From JANNNF01 sp040385825 (lineage in GTDB: Bacteria; Pseudomonadota; Alphaproteobacteria; Rhodobacterales; Rhodobacteraceae), in the NCBI GenBank assembly GCA_040385825.1, contig JAZKGQ010000023.1:1-64000 (forward strand): a stretch of DNA of 64,000 nucleotides, read 5' to 3'. The position numbers and the translations under genes were made by a program. Positions 55,442-64,000 of the stretch are shown here, in pieces. The stretch's first letter is position 1, and each line of letters begins with the position of its first letter. The notes under the pieces are model-generated. The model did not search any database and was not told where the DNA came from. It was given only the letters and a program-made list of their open reading frames with translations.

Positions 55442-56851
55442 ATGCTGAACGCCTGCACTCCCGATTTCGTGGCCCGGCTGTCTGCCGCCCTGCCCGAAGG
55501 CGCGCTGCAAGCGCCCGCGGCGCGCCATCTGGACGAACCGCGGGGCCGCTGGCAGGGGCAGGCCGGGGCGGTCGCCTTGCCGCGGTCGGTGGGCGAGGTT
55601 GCGGCCATCGTGCGCGCCTGTGCCGCGGAGCGCGTGGGGATCGTGCCCTGGGGCGGTGGCACCGGGCTGGTGGGCGGGCAGGTGATGCCGGGTGGTCCCG
55701 CGCCCCTGTTGCTGTCGCTGGAATGGATGGCAGCTTTGCGCGGGGTCTACCCGGATGAAAATACGATGGTGGTCGAGGCCGGGATGATCCTGGCCGATGT
55801 GCAGGCCCATGCGGTGGCGGCGGGGCGGCTGTTCCCCTTGTCACTGGCGTCGGAAGGGTCGTGCCGGATCGGTGGCAACCTTGCCACCAATGCGGGGGGG
55901 CTGAACGTGCTGCGCTATGGCAACGCGCGCGATCTGTGTCTGGGGCTGGAGGTGGTGCTGCCCGATGGCACGGTCTGGCACGGGCTGAAACGGCTGCGCA
56001 AGAACAACATGGGCTACGATCTGCGCCACCTGATGATCGGGGCCGAAGGCACGCTTGGCGTGATCACGGCGGCCAGTTTGCGGCTGTTCCCGGTGCCCGG
56101 TGCCTCGGTGGTGGCGATGCTGGTGGTGCCGGGGCCAGAGGCGGCCTTGCGGTTGCTGGGGATGATGAATGGCCGGGTGCCGGGCATGATCTCGGCGTTT
56201 GAACTGATCGGGCGGATGGGGTTCGACTTTCTGACCGAAAAGCTGCCCGAGCTGCGCCAGCCCTTTGCCACGGCCCCCGACTGGGCGGTGCTGGTGGACC
56301 TGGGGCTGGCGTCCGGCATGGACGCCGAGGGCACGATGGCGGGCTTGTATGACGAGGCATCCGAGGCCGGATTGGTGCTGGACGGGGTGATTGCCACCTC
56401 TGCCGCGCAGGCGGCGGGGCTGTGGCGTCTGCGTGAGGCGATACCGCAGGCCAACCGGATGATCGGTGCTGTGTCGAGCCATGACATATCCTTGCCCTTG
56501 GGCGCGGTGCCGGGGTTCATCGTGCAGGCGGGGCAGGAACTCGCCCGGCTTGGCGAGTGGCGCATCAACTGCTTTGGCCATCTGGGCGACGGCAACCTGC
56601 ATTACAACGTCTTTCCCATGCCGGGCCGCACACGCGCCGACTATGGCGCACAGCGCGACCGGGTGACAGAAGTGGTGCACGATCTGGTGCATGCCATGGG
56701 CGGGTCGGTGTCTGCCGAACATGGCATCGGGCGGCTGAAGGTGGGCGATCTGGAACGCTACGGCGACCCGGCGGGGCTTGCCGCGATGCGGGCGATCAAG
56801 GCGGCGCTGGACCCGGTGGGGATCCTGAATCCGGGGGCGGTGTTGCGGTAG
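55442..56851 (+). CDS. FAD-binding oxidase, GlcD/D-2-hydroxyacid dehydrogenase type
   Basis: 469 residues, preceded by a strong AAGGAGG site. The PCMH-type FAD domain has VPWGGGTGLVGGQV near residue 68 and SCRIGGNLATNAGGLNVLRYG near residue 140. The C-terminal half has FGHLGDGNLHYNVFP, which supplies the metal or substrate His, and SAEHGIGRLKVGDL. It resembles glycolate, D-lactate and D-2-hydroxyglutarate dehydrogenases; exact substrate is unknown. It ends the gene run that begins at surf1. Confidence 0.92.
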   Translation: MLNACTPDFVARLSAALPEGALQAPAARHLDEPRGRWQGQAGAVALPRSVGEVAAIVRACAAERVGIVPWGGGTGLVGGQVMPGGPAPLLLSLEWMAALRGVYPDENTMVVEAGMILADVQAHAVAAGRLFPLSLASEGSCRIGGNLATNAGGLNVLRYGNARDLCLGLEVVLPDGTVWHGLKRLRKNNMGYDLRHLMIGAEGTLGVITAASLRLFPVPGASVVAMLVVPGPEAALRLLGMMNGRVPGMISAFELIGRMGFDFLTEKLPELRQPFATAPDWAVLVDLGLASGMDAEGTMAGLYDEASEAGLVLDGVIATSAAQAAGLWRLREAIPQANRMIGAVSSHDISLPLGAVPGFIVQAGQELARLGEWRINCFGHLGDGNLHYNVFPMPGRTRADYGAQRDRVTEVVHDLVHAMGGSVSAEHGIGRLKVGDLERYGDPAGLAAMRAIKAALDPVGILNPGAVLR

Positions 56852-56931
56852 GTGGGCGGTCTTCGCCCCGACGAAGGCCGGGGCCTCGCGGGTATTCTTG
56901 CACAGAAAATGGCGGAGCGGGTCTGAACAAC

Positions 56932-56962
56932 AAAACCGCCCCGCCGGTTTCCCGACGGGGCG
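56932..56962 (-). terminator. Intrinsic terminator of the apt/mtnP run
   Basis: On the minus strand CGCCCCG and CGGGGCG form a 7-bp stem, with further CGGG/CCGG pairing inside, followed by GGTTTTGTT. It lies in the 234-base convergent gap after the apt stop and may also stop the plus-strand FAD gene. Confidence 0.7.
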
Positions 56963-57085
56963 TGGGGGGTGAGTGTGGTCGTCACGTGTTGCAAGCAGCG
57001 TGACGTTCGGTTGGGTGAACCGAACACCTGCATGATTAACCCTGATTCCTTAGCGAAAGGTTTACGCGCGCGCGCCTTGCGGCAA

Positions 57086-57616
57086 TTATAGCCCCTCGAA
57101 GGCACAAAGGGCGTGAACCTCCATCCCCATGGCCTCCAGCTTTCGTCGCCCGCCCAGATCGGGCAGATCGACCACAAAGGCGCAGCCGATGACCTGCGCG
57201 CCAAGCCGTTCGATCAGCTTGATCCCGGCCTCGGCGGTGCCGCCGGTGGCCAGCAGATCATCCACCAGCAGCACCTTTTCGCCGGGCTGCATGGCGTCGT
57301 CATGCACCTCGACCACGGCCTCGCCATATTCCAGTGTATAGGCCTGGCTGATGGTCTGCCCCGGCAGCTTGCCCTTCTTGCGGATCGGCACGAAGCCGGT
57401 GGACAACTGATGCGCCACCGCCCCGCCAAGGATGAAGCCCCGCGCCTCCAGCCCCACCACCTTGTCGATCGCCAAGCCGGCATAGGGGGCCAGCAACTGA
57501 TCCACACACATGCGAAACCCGCGCGGGTCGGCGAACAGCGTGGTCACATCGCGGAACAGGATGCCTTCATGCGGGAAATCGACGATGGTGCGGATGTAGT
57601 CCTTGACGGTTTTCAT
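57086..57616 (-). CDS. apt: Adenine phosphoribosyltransferase
   Basis: 176 residues. The PRPP-binding motif VLLVDDLLATGGTAEAGIKLI lies near residue 114, and the N-terminal FPHEGILFRDVTTLFADP and VGLEARGFILGGAVAHQL are typical of Apt. It converts adenine and PRPP to AMP. It lies 4 bases after the mtnP gene, whose product releases adenine, so the two enzymes act in sequence. Confidence 0.95.
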   Translation of the reverse strand: MKTVKDYIRTIVDFPHEGILFRDVTTLFADPRGFRMCVDQLLAPYAGLAIDKVVGLEARGFILGGAVAHQLSTGFVPIRKKGKLPGQTISQAYTLEYGEAVVEVHDDAMQPGEKVLLVDDLLATGGTAEAGIKLIERLGAQVIGCAFVVDLPDLGGRRKLEAMGMEVHALCAFEGL

Positions 57617-57620
57617 GAGG

Positions 57621-58484
57621 TCAGCCTTTCAGCACGCGGCCAGCCACCGCATCAAGTTTTCCCAGCAGATCGGGGTCGCGCAGCGCGGGCGCGGTCATCA
57701 GCGCGTGGTCAAGGCTGCGGTCGCAACCATGCGGGCAAGGCGCGCGATCCTGCCCCAGCAGGCCGGGCAGCGCGGCGATCAGGCTGCGCGCGGCCCCGGC
57801 ATTGGCGGTCAGCGTGGCAATCACCATGCTGACATCGACCGCGCCATGCCCTTCGTGCCAGCAGTCGTAATCGGTGACCATGGCGATGCTGGCATAGCAA
57901 AGTTCGGCCTCGCGGGCCAGTTTGGCCTCGGGCAATCCGGTCATGCCGATCACATCGGCGCCCCAACTGCGGTAGAGGCGGCTTTCGGCAAGGGTGGAAA
58001 ACTGCGGGCCTTCCATGGCGATATAAGTGGCCCCCCGATGGACCTTGACCGGGGCCGCCTGCGCGCAAGCCTCGCCCAGACGGGGGCAGGTGGGGTGGGC
58101 AAAGCCGACATGGGCCACGCAACCGGGGCCGAAAAAGCTGGCCTCGCGGGCATAGGTGCGGTCGATATACTGGTCCACGATCACGAAATCGCCGGGCGCG
58201 TAATCCGCGCGCAGCGACCCTACCGCCGACACCGCCACCACATCGGTACAGCCCAACCGCTTCAGCGCGTCGATGTTGGCGCGGTAGGGCACGGAAGATG
58301 GCGTATGCACATGGCCGCGCCCGTGGCGGGGCAGGAAGGCCATCGGTGTGCCACCGAGACGCCCGACCAGAATATCATCCGACGGGCGGCCCCATGGCGT
58401 CTTGACGGACACCCAGCTTGCGCCTTCCAGCCCGTCGATCTGATAGACCCCGGACCCGCCGATCACGCCGATCATGGTTTTCAT
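57621..58484 (-). CDS. mtnP: S-methyl-5'-thioadenosine phosphorylase
   Basis: 287 residues from the ATG at 58484. The purine-phosphorylase motifs are IGVIGGSGVYQIDGL, FLPRHGRGHVHTPSSVPYRANI and MEGPQFSTLAESRLYRSWGADVIGMT. It phosphorolyses MTA from polyamine or homoserine-lactone synthesis to adenine and methylthioribose-1-phosphate. An in-frame extension to 58700 overlaps the flavin reductase gene and is rejected. Its product adenine feeds the adjacent apt. Confidence 0.94.
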   Translation of the reverse strand: MKTMIGVIGGSGVYQIDGLEGASWVSVKTPWGRPSDDILVGRLGGTPMAFLPRHGRGHVHTPSSVPYRANIDALKRLGCTDVVAVSAVGSLRADYAPGDFVIVDQYIDRTYAREASFFGPGCVAHVGFAHPTCPRLGEACAQAAPVKVHRGATYIAMEGPQFSTLAESRLYRSWGADVIGMTGLPEAKLAREAELCYASIAMVTDYDCWHEGHGAVDVSMVIATLTANAGAARSLIAALPGLLGQDRAPCPHGCDRSLDHALMTAPALRDPDLLGKLDAVAGRVLKG

Positions 58485-58581
58485 GGCTGCCCTTTCGCTT
58501 GTTCGAGGGCAGCTTAGGCGGGGTTGCGGCGGGGGGAAAGGGGGAAGGGGCAAGGGTGGGGCCGACGGGGTGAACCCCGCC

Positions 58582-59193
58582 CTACTCGTCGGGGCGCAGG
58601 TGTTCCAGCACCTCGCGCACCACCGCATAGTCGCGATAGCCCATGCGCGCCACGGGGCGATAGCGGGTGGCGTCAAAGCGGCCATCCACCACGCATTCAT
58701 CCGCCAGATGGATGCCCGTCACCTCGCCCAGGATCAGAAAGTTGTCGCGGCCCAGCAACGGCAACACCTGCGTCACCCGGCATTCCAGCGTGGCGGGCGC
58801 GGCGGCCACGCGCGGGGCGTCGATGGTGCTGCATTCGGCCTTGGCCACACCGGCATGCAGGAATTCATCGGTGCCGGGCGGCAGCGCGGCAGAGGTGTCG
58901 CTCATCGCCGCCAGCATCGCTTCGGCCACGATGTTCACCGCGAAGACCCCGGTTTCACGCAGGTTGAACAGGCTGTCCTTCGCCCCGGTCGAGGCGAACA
59001 TCACCTGCGGCGGGCTGTAGGCCACCGCGTTGAAAAACGAATAGGGGGCCAGATTGTCGCCCCGGCTGCTGCGGGTCGACACCCAGGCAATCGGGCGCGG
59101 AGAGATGATGGCGGTCAGCGGGTTATGTGGCAGGCCGTGACCGTCTTGGGGCCGGTAGAACATCAGCGCCTCATTCGTATTTGTCTGTGACAT
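58582..59193 (-). CDS. Flavin reductase-like FMN-binding split-barrel protein
   Basis: 203 residues. The split-barrel flavin domain starts with AIISPRPIAWVSTRSSRGDNLAPYSFFNAV and continues PPQVMFASTG and FAVNIV, as in the DIM6/NTAB family. It binds FMN, either as a flavin reductase or as a redox carrier; the partner oxygenase is not adjacent. It is divergent from the GNAT gene at 59239. Confidence 0.88.
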   Translation of the reverse strand: MSQTNTNEALMFYRPQDGHGLPHNPLTAIISPRPIAWVSTRSSRGDNLAPYSFFNAVAYSPPQVMFASTGAKDSLFNLRETGVFAVNIVAEAMLAAMSDTSAALPPGTDEFLHAGVAKAECSTIDAPRVAAAPATLECRVTQVLPLLGRDNFLILGEVTGIHLADECVVDGRFDATRYRPVARMGYRDYAVVREVLEHLRPDE

Positions 59194-59238
59194 ACGCGCG
59201 TGTTACGGGCGTTTCCAGAAGATTCGGGGTGTGGCGCG

Positions 59239-59724
59239 ATGTACCGGCTGGAAGAAGAAACCGAGGACGACTGGTGGGAGGTGGAGGCGCTGTACGATCT
59301 GTGCTTTGCGCCGGGTCGCACGGCGCTGTCTTCGTACCGGCTGCGGGACGGGGTGCCGACAGTGGCAGCCCTGTGCCTGACCCTGCGGGACGATGATGGC
59401 ACGCTGGCCGCCGTGATCCGCTATTGGCCGATCGAGGCGGGGGGGCAGGACGCGCTGCTGCTTGGGCCGGTGGCGGTGCACCCGACCCGGCAGGGCGAGG
59501 GACTGGGCGGGTTGCTGATCAACGAAAGTCTGGCCGAGGCGCGCCGTCTGGGCTGGGAACGGGTGCTGCTGGTGGGCGATGCGCCCTATTACGCGCGGTT
59601 CGGCTTTCAGCGGCTGGCGGGGGTGACGATGCCGCCGCCCACCAACCCGGACCGGGTTCTGGGGCTGGCGCTGAAACTGGGGGCCTGGGACGGGGTGACA
59701 GGCCCGGTGACGAAAGCCACCTGA
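59239..59724 (+). CDS. GNAT-family N-acetyltransferase
   Basis: 161 residues from the ATG at 59239 (MYRLEEETEDDWWEVEALYD). The acetyl-CoA-binding segment is LGPVAVHPTRQGEGLGGLLINESLAEARRLG, followed by VLLVGDAPYYARFGFQRL typical of the YhbS-like subgroup. Acceptor unknown. It precedes the EcsC gene by 39 bases on the same strand. Confidence 0.88.
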   Translation: MYRLEEETEDDWWEVEALYDLCFAPGRTALSSYRLRDGVPTVAALCLTLRDDDGTLAAVIRYWPIEAGGQDALLLGPVAVHPTRQGEGLGGLLINESLAEARRLGWERVLLVGDAPYYARFGFQRLAGVTMPPPTNPDRVLGLALKLGAWDGVTGPVTKAT

Positions 59725-59763
59725 CCTATTGCAGTCGGGGCCGGGCCTGCCCACATTCAGGCC

Positions 59764-60525
59764 ATGGACCATTTGCATTCTGCCGCCCTGACCGATGATC
59801 TTGCCCCGCTGGTGCGGCGCTATCGCCGTGCCAACGGGCCGATGATGGCGCTGGTGAACCGGCTTGGCGGGTCGCTGGAGGGCAAGCTGGGAATGATCCC
59901 TGCCGCGCTGCGCGACCGGATCGAGGCGGTGGTGGCACAGGCGTTGTCGGCGGCCTACGGTCTGGCGGCGCGCGGCGCACAGATCGGGCCTTTGGGGGGA
60001 CCGCGCGGGCCGCTGATCGCGGCGATGGCCTCGGGGGCCGCAGGCGGGGCCGGGGGGATTGCAACCTCTCTGGCGGAACTGCCGGTGACCATCACTGTCA
60101 TTCTGCACGCCATTCAGCGCGAGGCTGTGGCGGCGGGGTTTGACCCCGACGATCCGGCGATCCGGGCGGAATGTCTGCAGGTGTTCGGCGCGGGCAGCCC
60201 ACTGGACGGTGACGAGGGCGGCAACACATCGTTCCTGTCGGCCCGGCTGACCCTGACCGGGCCGACGGTGCAGGCCATCATCGCCAGAGTGGCGCCAAAG
60301 CTGGCGGCGGCCATGGGGCAAAAGCTGGTGGCGCAGGCGGTGCCGGTGTTGGGGGCGGTGACCGGGGCGGGGCTGAACGCGGCCTACCTGCGCTATTTCA
60401 CCGAAATGGCGGCGATCCGCTTTGGCCTGCTGCGTCTGGCAGAGGTGCATGGGGCAGAGCCGGTGATGCGGGCCTTTGCCGCCGCCGTGCAACCCGCCCG
60501 CGTGCGCACCGCCCGCAGCAGCTGA
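59764..60525 (+). CDS. EcsC-family protein
   Basis: 253 residues. The central Gly/Ala-rich SGAAGGAGGIATSLAELPVTITVILHAIQ, followed by AECLQVFGAG, and the C-terminal PVLGAVTGAGLNAAYLRYF are features of the EcsC family (named after a Bacillus ABC-transporter-linked protein). It may be weakly membrane-associated. Function is poorly known. The gene is followed by a 151-base gap and then the serine protease. Confidence 0.85.
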   Translation: MDHLHSAALTDDLAPLVRRYRRANGPMMALVNRLGGSLEGKLGMIPAALRDRIEAVVAQALSAAYGLAARGAQIGPLGGPRGPLIAAMASGAAGGAGGIATSLAELPVTITVILHAIQREAVAAGFDPDDPAIRAECLQVFGAGSPLDGDEGGNTSFLSARLTLTGPTVQAIIARVAPKLAAAMGQKLVAQAVPVLGAVTGAGLNAAYLRYFTEMAAIRFGLLRLAEVHGAEPVMRAFAAAVQPARVRTARSS

Positions 60526-60676
60526 ACCATCGCCGCATCGTCGGTGTCCGATAACCTATAGTCAGTGATCTTGCGCCGCCGCTTGGAACTGGCCGCGCCT
60601 GACCGATCCGCCGCGCTTGACACATGCGCCGTTTGGGCAAATCCTTGTTGCGTTGCTTGGCGCGAGGGAGGATTTC

Positions 60677-61444
60677 ATGAAGAAGCTCTTTCCGGGATGC
60701 AAGATCATCACAGGTCGCGGCGAAGGATCGCTGACCTGCTTTGTGTCCCGCAATACCAGAAAACTCTATGCCCTGACGGCAGCGCATTGTGTCAACGGCA
60801 TGGGCGACATGGTCTTTTTTGGCGAGAACACGAACCGCAAGTTTCTGGGTTCCGTCGTGCAATTGACGGATGGCGAGGAGGCGAGTTGGGACGCGGCCCT
60901 GATCGAGGTGGCCGACTCGGTTGCGCGGCGCATGGCCGCGCGAAACTTCGAGGCGGTGGTCAAGGGCTTCAGCACGTCACTCCGCCGTGCGCTGGACCCA
61001 GCCGATGTGCATGGCGCGGACAGGACGATTCAGGCCTATCACGCGGGGCACAAATCCGAGTTGCTGGGCGGTACAGACTATGGCGCCTATCCCGGTCTGG
61101 TTGATCTGGGGGCGACTGCCGGTGCCCACAGGATCGAACGGCCCAGGTTGACGCTGACCAACCGCATGACTCGCCGGGGCGATTCAGGCGGGCCGATCTT
61201 TACCGCACACAGCGATCTGGTGGGATTCGTGTCGATCGGTCTGCGCGGCGGCGATGACCATAATTCAGCCAGCGACACCCGCATCATTCTGGCACAGACG
61301 GTTCTGGAATATTTCGGCGCAACGCTGGCAACCCTGATGAATGAGGCCACCTGGCGTCCGGCGGCGCTGCCAGAGCCGGATGAAGACGAAGACCCGTTTG
61401 CCAACCCGTTCGCCAATGCAAGATGGGTCAACAGCGGCCTTTGA
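60677..61444 (+). CDS. Trypsin-like serine protease without an export signal
   Basis: 255 residues from the ATG at 60677, 5 bases after GAGGGAGGA. The catalytic triad is complete: His37 in TAAHC, Asp72 in SWDAALIEV and Ser170 in RRGDSGGPIF. No signal peptide, membrane helix or PDZ domain is visible, although chymotrypsin-fold enzymes are usually secreted. The N-terminus, MKKLFPGCKIITGRGEG, is not a good Sec signal. The C-terminus has a short DPFANPFAN repeat. It could be intracellular or exported by another route. A start at 60617 is possible but poorly supported. Confidence 0.85.
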   Translation: MKKLFPGCKIITGRGEGSLTCFVSRNTRKLYALTAAHCVNGMGDMVFFGENTNRKFLGSVVQLTDGEEASWDAALIEVADSVARRMAARNFEAVVKGFSTSLRRALDPADVHGADRTIQAYHAGHKSELLGGTDYGAYPGLVDLGATAGAHRIERPRLTLTNRMTRRGDSGGPIFTAHSDLVGFVSIGLRGGDDHNSASDTRIILAQTVLEYFGATLATLMNEATWRPAALPEPDEDEDPFANPFANARWVNSGL

Positions 61445-61484
61445 AGCGAGGCCATGGTTTTTTGCGCTGTTGCACCCTGGGGCG

Positions 61485-63548
61485 CTATCGCCACAGATGC
61501 GCGCGGCTGGCAAACAGGCCCTGCAATTTTGACAAGACCCGGTTGGCGGGGCCAGGCGCGGGCCATGGGCCATGGGTCAGGCGGTGCAGGGCGACCTCGG
61601 GCGGGCAGGGGCGTTTGCTGACCGGGTCGTAATAGCGCGGATAGGCGATCAGGGCGGCATGGGCCAGGGTGGCAAGGTCGATCCGGGTCAGGCTGCCATC
61701 TGGGCGGCGCAGGCGGCGGGCGGGGACCGGCCCCAGATCGCGGGTCAGGCCCCATCCGGCATAGAACGGCGCGCCAAGCGTGGTGACGGCAAGGCCGCGC
61801 AGCAGGGCCTCGAACCCCAGAAGCGAGGTCATGGTCCAGACCTCATTCACCTGCGCCAGCAGGGTGGCGGCGTCGGTGTTCGGCACGGCAATCACGCCGG
61901 CGGGCAGGGTCGCAATCGCGCCGGGGCGCAGGCCTGCCTCGACATCGGGGTGCGGTTTGTACAGGATCACCGCCCCCGGATTGGCGTCCATCGCAGCCTG
62001 CAACAGGCCCGGATTGCTGCGCACCGCCCCGCCGCCCTTCAGGATTGATGCGTCATCCTCGACCTGCCCCGGCACGAGGATGCGGCGACCGGGGGGCAGG
62101 GCGGGCAGGGCGGCGGACCCGACGTTGTATTTGGTCACGCCAGATGCGGTCAGCGCCGCGATCAATCGTTCGGCGCGGCTGTGGCCGCCGGGGGGCAGCG
62201 GCCCCATGATCATCGCCTCCAGCCGCGAGGGGCGAGTGGGGTCATAGTAGATGCCCAGATCGTCGGTCACGAGGCTGAGCGGCGGGATCAGCGCCGCGCC
62301 CAGCCCGCGCGACCGCAGAAAGCCATCCTCGACCCGCAGGATGGGGGTGTCGGCGGCAAACCCCGCTGGTTCCTTGCCCGCCCAGATCAGCAGCGGCCGA
62401 CCTTTTTGGGCGGCGACCACGGCCGCCTTGGCCGGATCGTTCTGAAAGATCAACGGTTTATGCGCCCCGAACACGGCTTGCAGCCGCCCGCGTTTCCATA
62501 GGCGCATGGCGGTGGCGACATGGCCGTGGCGGTCCTGACGCCAGGCGCGGACCTCGGCCTCCAGCTGGTCCACCACATCCTCGAACCGGCACATCCGGTC
62601 GCGGCAGGGGTCGTACCACAAGGGCGCCTCGATCATCGCGGCGGCGAAAAGCTGGGCGCGGGTCAGGCTGCGGCGGCGGGCCTGCAGGCTGTGCGCGGTG
62701 GGATTGCGGTCGTCGGACAGCCCCCACCCGGCATAGAACGGCGTGCCGAAGAGATGCGGGCGGTGGCCGGCAAGAATGGCCTCGAACCCCAGTTGCGAAC
62801 TGACCGCATAGACCGCAACCGCCCCCGCCAGCAGCACATGCGGCGAGATGTCGGCCGGGGCAAAGCTGACCCTGTCGTTCAGATCGCCGTCATCATAGTG
62901 GCCGGGGCGCAGGCCAAGCGCGGTTTCGGGGTGGGTCTTGATCACCACGCGGGCGCGCGGGTTTTCTTCCTGCGCAAGGATCAGCATTTCGCGGAAACTG
63001 CGTTCGGTCGCCCCCGAGGCCGCAACCGACGCATCATTCCGGGTCTGGTCGATCACCAGCACATAGCCCGCCGCTGGCGCGGGGATAGCGGGGTCGTGCA
63101 TGTTGTATTTTGACAAGTGCAGCGCCGAAAGCCGGGCCATTCCATCGCGGGCGCGGGCCAGAAGGTTTGAATCGTCCAAGGGGTGACTGGCCAGCATCTG
63201 TTCCAGCGCCGACGGCGCGCGTCCGTCGAAATGCACGCCGACCGGGTCCAGCAGCAGGCCGAGGCTTTTGTCCCCCATCCGCCCCGGCCGCAGCGAGCGC
63301 AAAAACGCATCCTCGACCCGGACCACGGGGGCCGCATGGCGCGCGGCCATCGCCTCACCCCGAGCGGCAACCGGGCTTTGGCCCCAGACCAGAACGCCAT
63401 CGCCGGGACGGGGGCGTCCAAGCGCCAGTTCGTGCCCGGCAAGCGACAGGATGCGCTGCAAATGGCGGTCGCGCAGAAAGGACAGGTTCAAATGAACCAG
63501 CCGCCGGGGCGGCCCGGCGGCTGGTTCGGGATCGTCGCGGGGCGGCAA
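61485..63548 (-). CDS. kpsC: Capsular polysaccharide Kdo-linker glycosyltransferase (KpsC/LpsZ type)
   Basis: 687 residues with two related glycosyltransferase halves. Half one has VRVEDAFLRS and KYNMHDP, then VLVIDQTRNDASV. Half two has ILRVEDGFLRSRGLG, SLVTDDLGIYYDPTRPSRLE, KYNVG and LVPGQVEDDASI. Each half ends with a segment of the form QLGFEAIL/LLGFEALL and PFYAGWGL. This is the arrangement of E. coli KpsC, which builds the beta-Kdo linker on the phosphatidylglycerol anchor of group 2 capsules. It lies 3 bases after the export gene. Confidence 0.92.
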   Translation of the reverse strand: MPPRDDPEPAAGPPRRLVHLNLSFLRDRHLQRILSLAGHELALGRPRPGDGVLVWGQSPVAARGEAMAARHAAPVVRVEDAFLRSLRPGRMGDKSLGLLLDPVGVHFDGRAPSALEQMLASHPLDDSNLLARARDGMARLSALHLSKYNMHDPAIPAPAAGYVLVIDQTRNDASVAASGATERSFREMLILAQEENPRARVVIKTHPETALGLRPGHYDDGDLNDRVSFAPADISPHVLLAGAVAVYAVSSQLGFEAILAGHRPHLFGTPFYAGWGLSDDRNPTAHSLQARRRSLTRAQLFAAAMIEAPLWYDPCRDRMCRFEDVVDQLEAEVRAWRQDRHGHVATAMRLWKRGRLQAVFGAHKPLIFQNDPAKAAVVAAQKGRPLLIWAGKEPAGFAADTPILRVEDGFLRSRGLGAALIPPLSLVTDDLGIYYDPTRPSRLEAMIMGPLPPGGHSRAERLIAALTASGVTKYNVGSAALPALPPGRRILVPGQVEDDASILKGGGAVRSNPGLLQAAMDANPGAVILYKPHPDVEAGLRPGAIATLPAGVIAVPNTDAATLLAQVNEVWTMTSLLGFEALLRGLAVTTLGAPFYAGWGLTRDLGPVPARRLRRPDGSLTRIDLATLAHAALIAYPRYYDPVSKRPCPPEVALHRLTHGPWPAPGPANRVLSKLQGLFASRAHLWR

Positions 63549-63551
63549 GGG

Positions 63552-64000
63552 TCAGCCGCCGCCAGCAGTCGATGCGAGCGAATCCGCAGCCCCGGCGGTG
63601 CCGGTGATGGCCGACAAGGTCTTGTTCCACTGCACGAAAGGCGCTTCGGTGACATAGATCGTGTCGCCATCGCGGATCAGGAAATCGCGGGCCTCGAACA
63701 TGCCGGTGGGTTGGGTCAGGTCCAGCACATAGACAAAGCGCTGATCGCCCTGCAGATCCTTGCGGCCCAGCACGTTGTTGGCAATCTCTGCCGGTTCGTT
63801 GCGGAACACGAACACGCCGGTCGGATCGGCGGTGGCCGAGGACAGGCCGCCGACGGTGGCAATCGCCTCGATCGCTGACAGGGTTTCAGATTCAAACGGC
63901 ACCAGACTTTGCCCGCCGGTGGCCCCAAGGGCCACGAATTTGCGGGTGTCCTGTTCCACCACGATCTTGTCGCCCGGACGCAGCGCAATATCCAGACCCG
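63552..64000 (-). CDS. Polysaccharide export protein, C-terminal part (Wza/KpsD-like, SLBB type); 5' end outside window
   Basis: 149 residues are visible; the frame stays open to the window edge. The sequence begins GLDIALRPGDKIVVEQ, continues with VGGLSSATADPTGVFVFRN and DGDTIYVTEAP, and has repeated SLBB-type beta folds, as in outer-membrane polysaccharide export lipoproteins. Its N-terminal signal and Poly_export domain would lie outside the window. It is 3 bases upstream of kpsC on the same strand and probably part of one capsule operon. Confidence 0.85.
   Translation of the reverse strand, partial: GLDIALRPGDKIVVEQDTRKFVALGATGGQSLVPFESETLSAIEAIATVGGLSSATADPTGVFVFRNEPAEIANNVLGRKDLQGDQRFVYVLDLTQPTGMFEARDFLIRDGDTIYVTEAPFVQWNKTLSAITGTAGAADSLASTAGGG

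Overview
The window is GC-rich alphaproteobacterial chromosome, most likely from a Rhodobacteraceae member (Rhodobacter, Tabrizicola or Gemmobacter relatives). Pointers are the ctaC-ctaB-ctaG-ctaE-surf1 order, the FdsGBACD-type formate dehydrogenase, the smo/mtl polyol operon, a ProRS without an editing insertion, a KpsC-type capsule gene and intergenic palindromes seen in this group. I find no rRNA, tRNA, CRISPR array, prophage or complete insertion sequence. Because of the high GC content, long antisense reading frames lie opposite many genes and were discarded. Names rest on motif recognition only; no database search was run.

Layout. 1-9.6 kb, all on the minus strand: AI-2E-type permease, Hda-like DnaA homologue, polyphosphate kinase (ppk), a PACE efflux protein, exopolyphosphatase (ppx), a VOC protein, an acetyltransferase, a TerB/J-domain protein, an EEP-family hydrolase and a small secreted protein. 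9.7-21.5 kb is a molybdenum/formate island: fdsG-fdsB-DUF4287-fdsA-fdsC(fdhD)-fdsD on the plus strand, facing modCBA, a ModE-like regulator and a DUF2478 protein on the minus strand, then mobA with a partner gene, and tusA. 21.6-29.8 kb is a minus-strand polyol operon: HAD phosphatase, SorC-type regulator, binding protein, two permeases, ATPase, sorbitol-type SDR and mannitol-type dehydrogenase. 30-38 kb holds ilvD, an enoyl-CoA hydratase with an FAD oxidoreductase, proS, and lolC-lolD. 38-45 kb holds a BrnT/BrnA toxin-antitoxin pair, a 43-residue protein, parE, a glutathione transferase, a LuxR regulator fused to an alpha/beta-hydrolase fold that lacks its nucleophile and histidine, and a MATE exporter. 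45.3-45.7 kb is a non-coding MITE-like element. 46-57 kb holds tldD and, divergently, the aa3-type oxidase biogenesis cluster running on into surf1, thrC, an M16 peptidase, an acetyltransferase and an FAD dehydrogenase. 57-61.4 kb holds apt and mtnP (methylthioadenosine and adenine salvage), a flavin reductase, an acetyltransferase, an EcsC protein and a cytoplasmic-looking trypsin-like protease. 61.5-64 kb is the edge of a capsule locus: kpsC and a truncated polysaccharide export gene.

How the genes work together. The Mo island is functionally coherent. ModABC imports molybdate, MobA makes the guanine dinucleotide cofactor, TusA and FdhD/FdsC handle sulfur, and FdsGBAD is the Mo enzyme that passes formate electrons to NAD+. 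The polyol operon couples uptake to oxidation and is probably controlled by its own SorC-type protein. MtnP and Apt form a two-step salvage route. CtaB, CtaG and Surf1 insert heme and copper into the oxidase whose subunits II and III are encoded beside them.

The less ordinary features are the regulator with a degenerate hydrolase domain, two different non-coding inverted-repeat elements (one inside the fds operon), a modular palindromic repeat seen at three gene borders, a PACE efflux gene lodged between ppk and ppx, and a 43-residue gene too short for ordinary gene calling.
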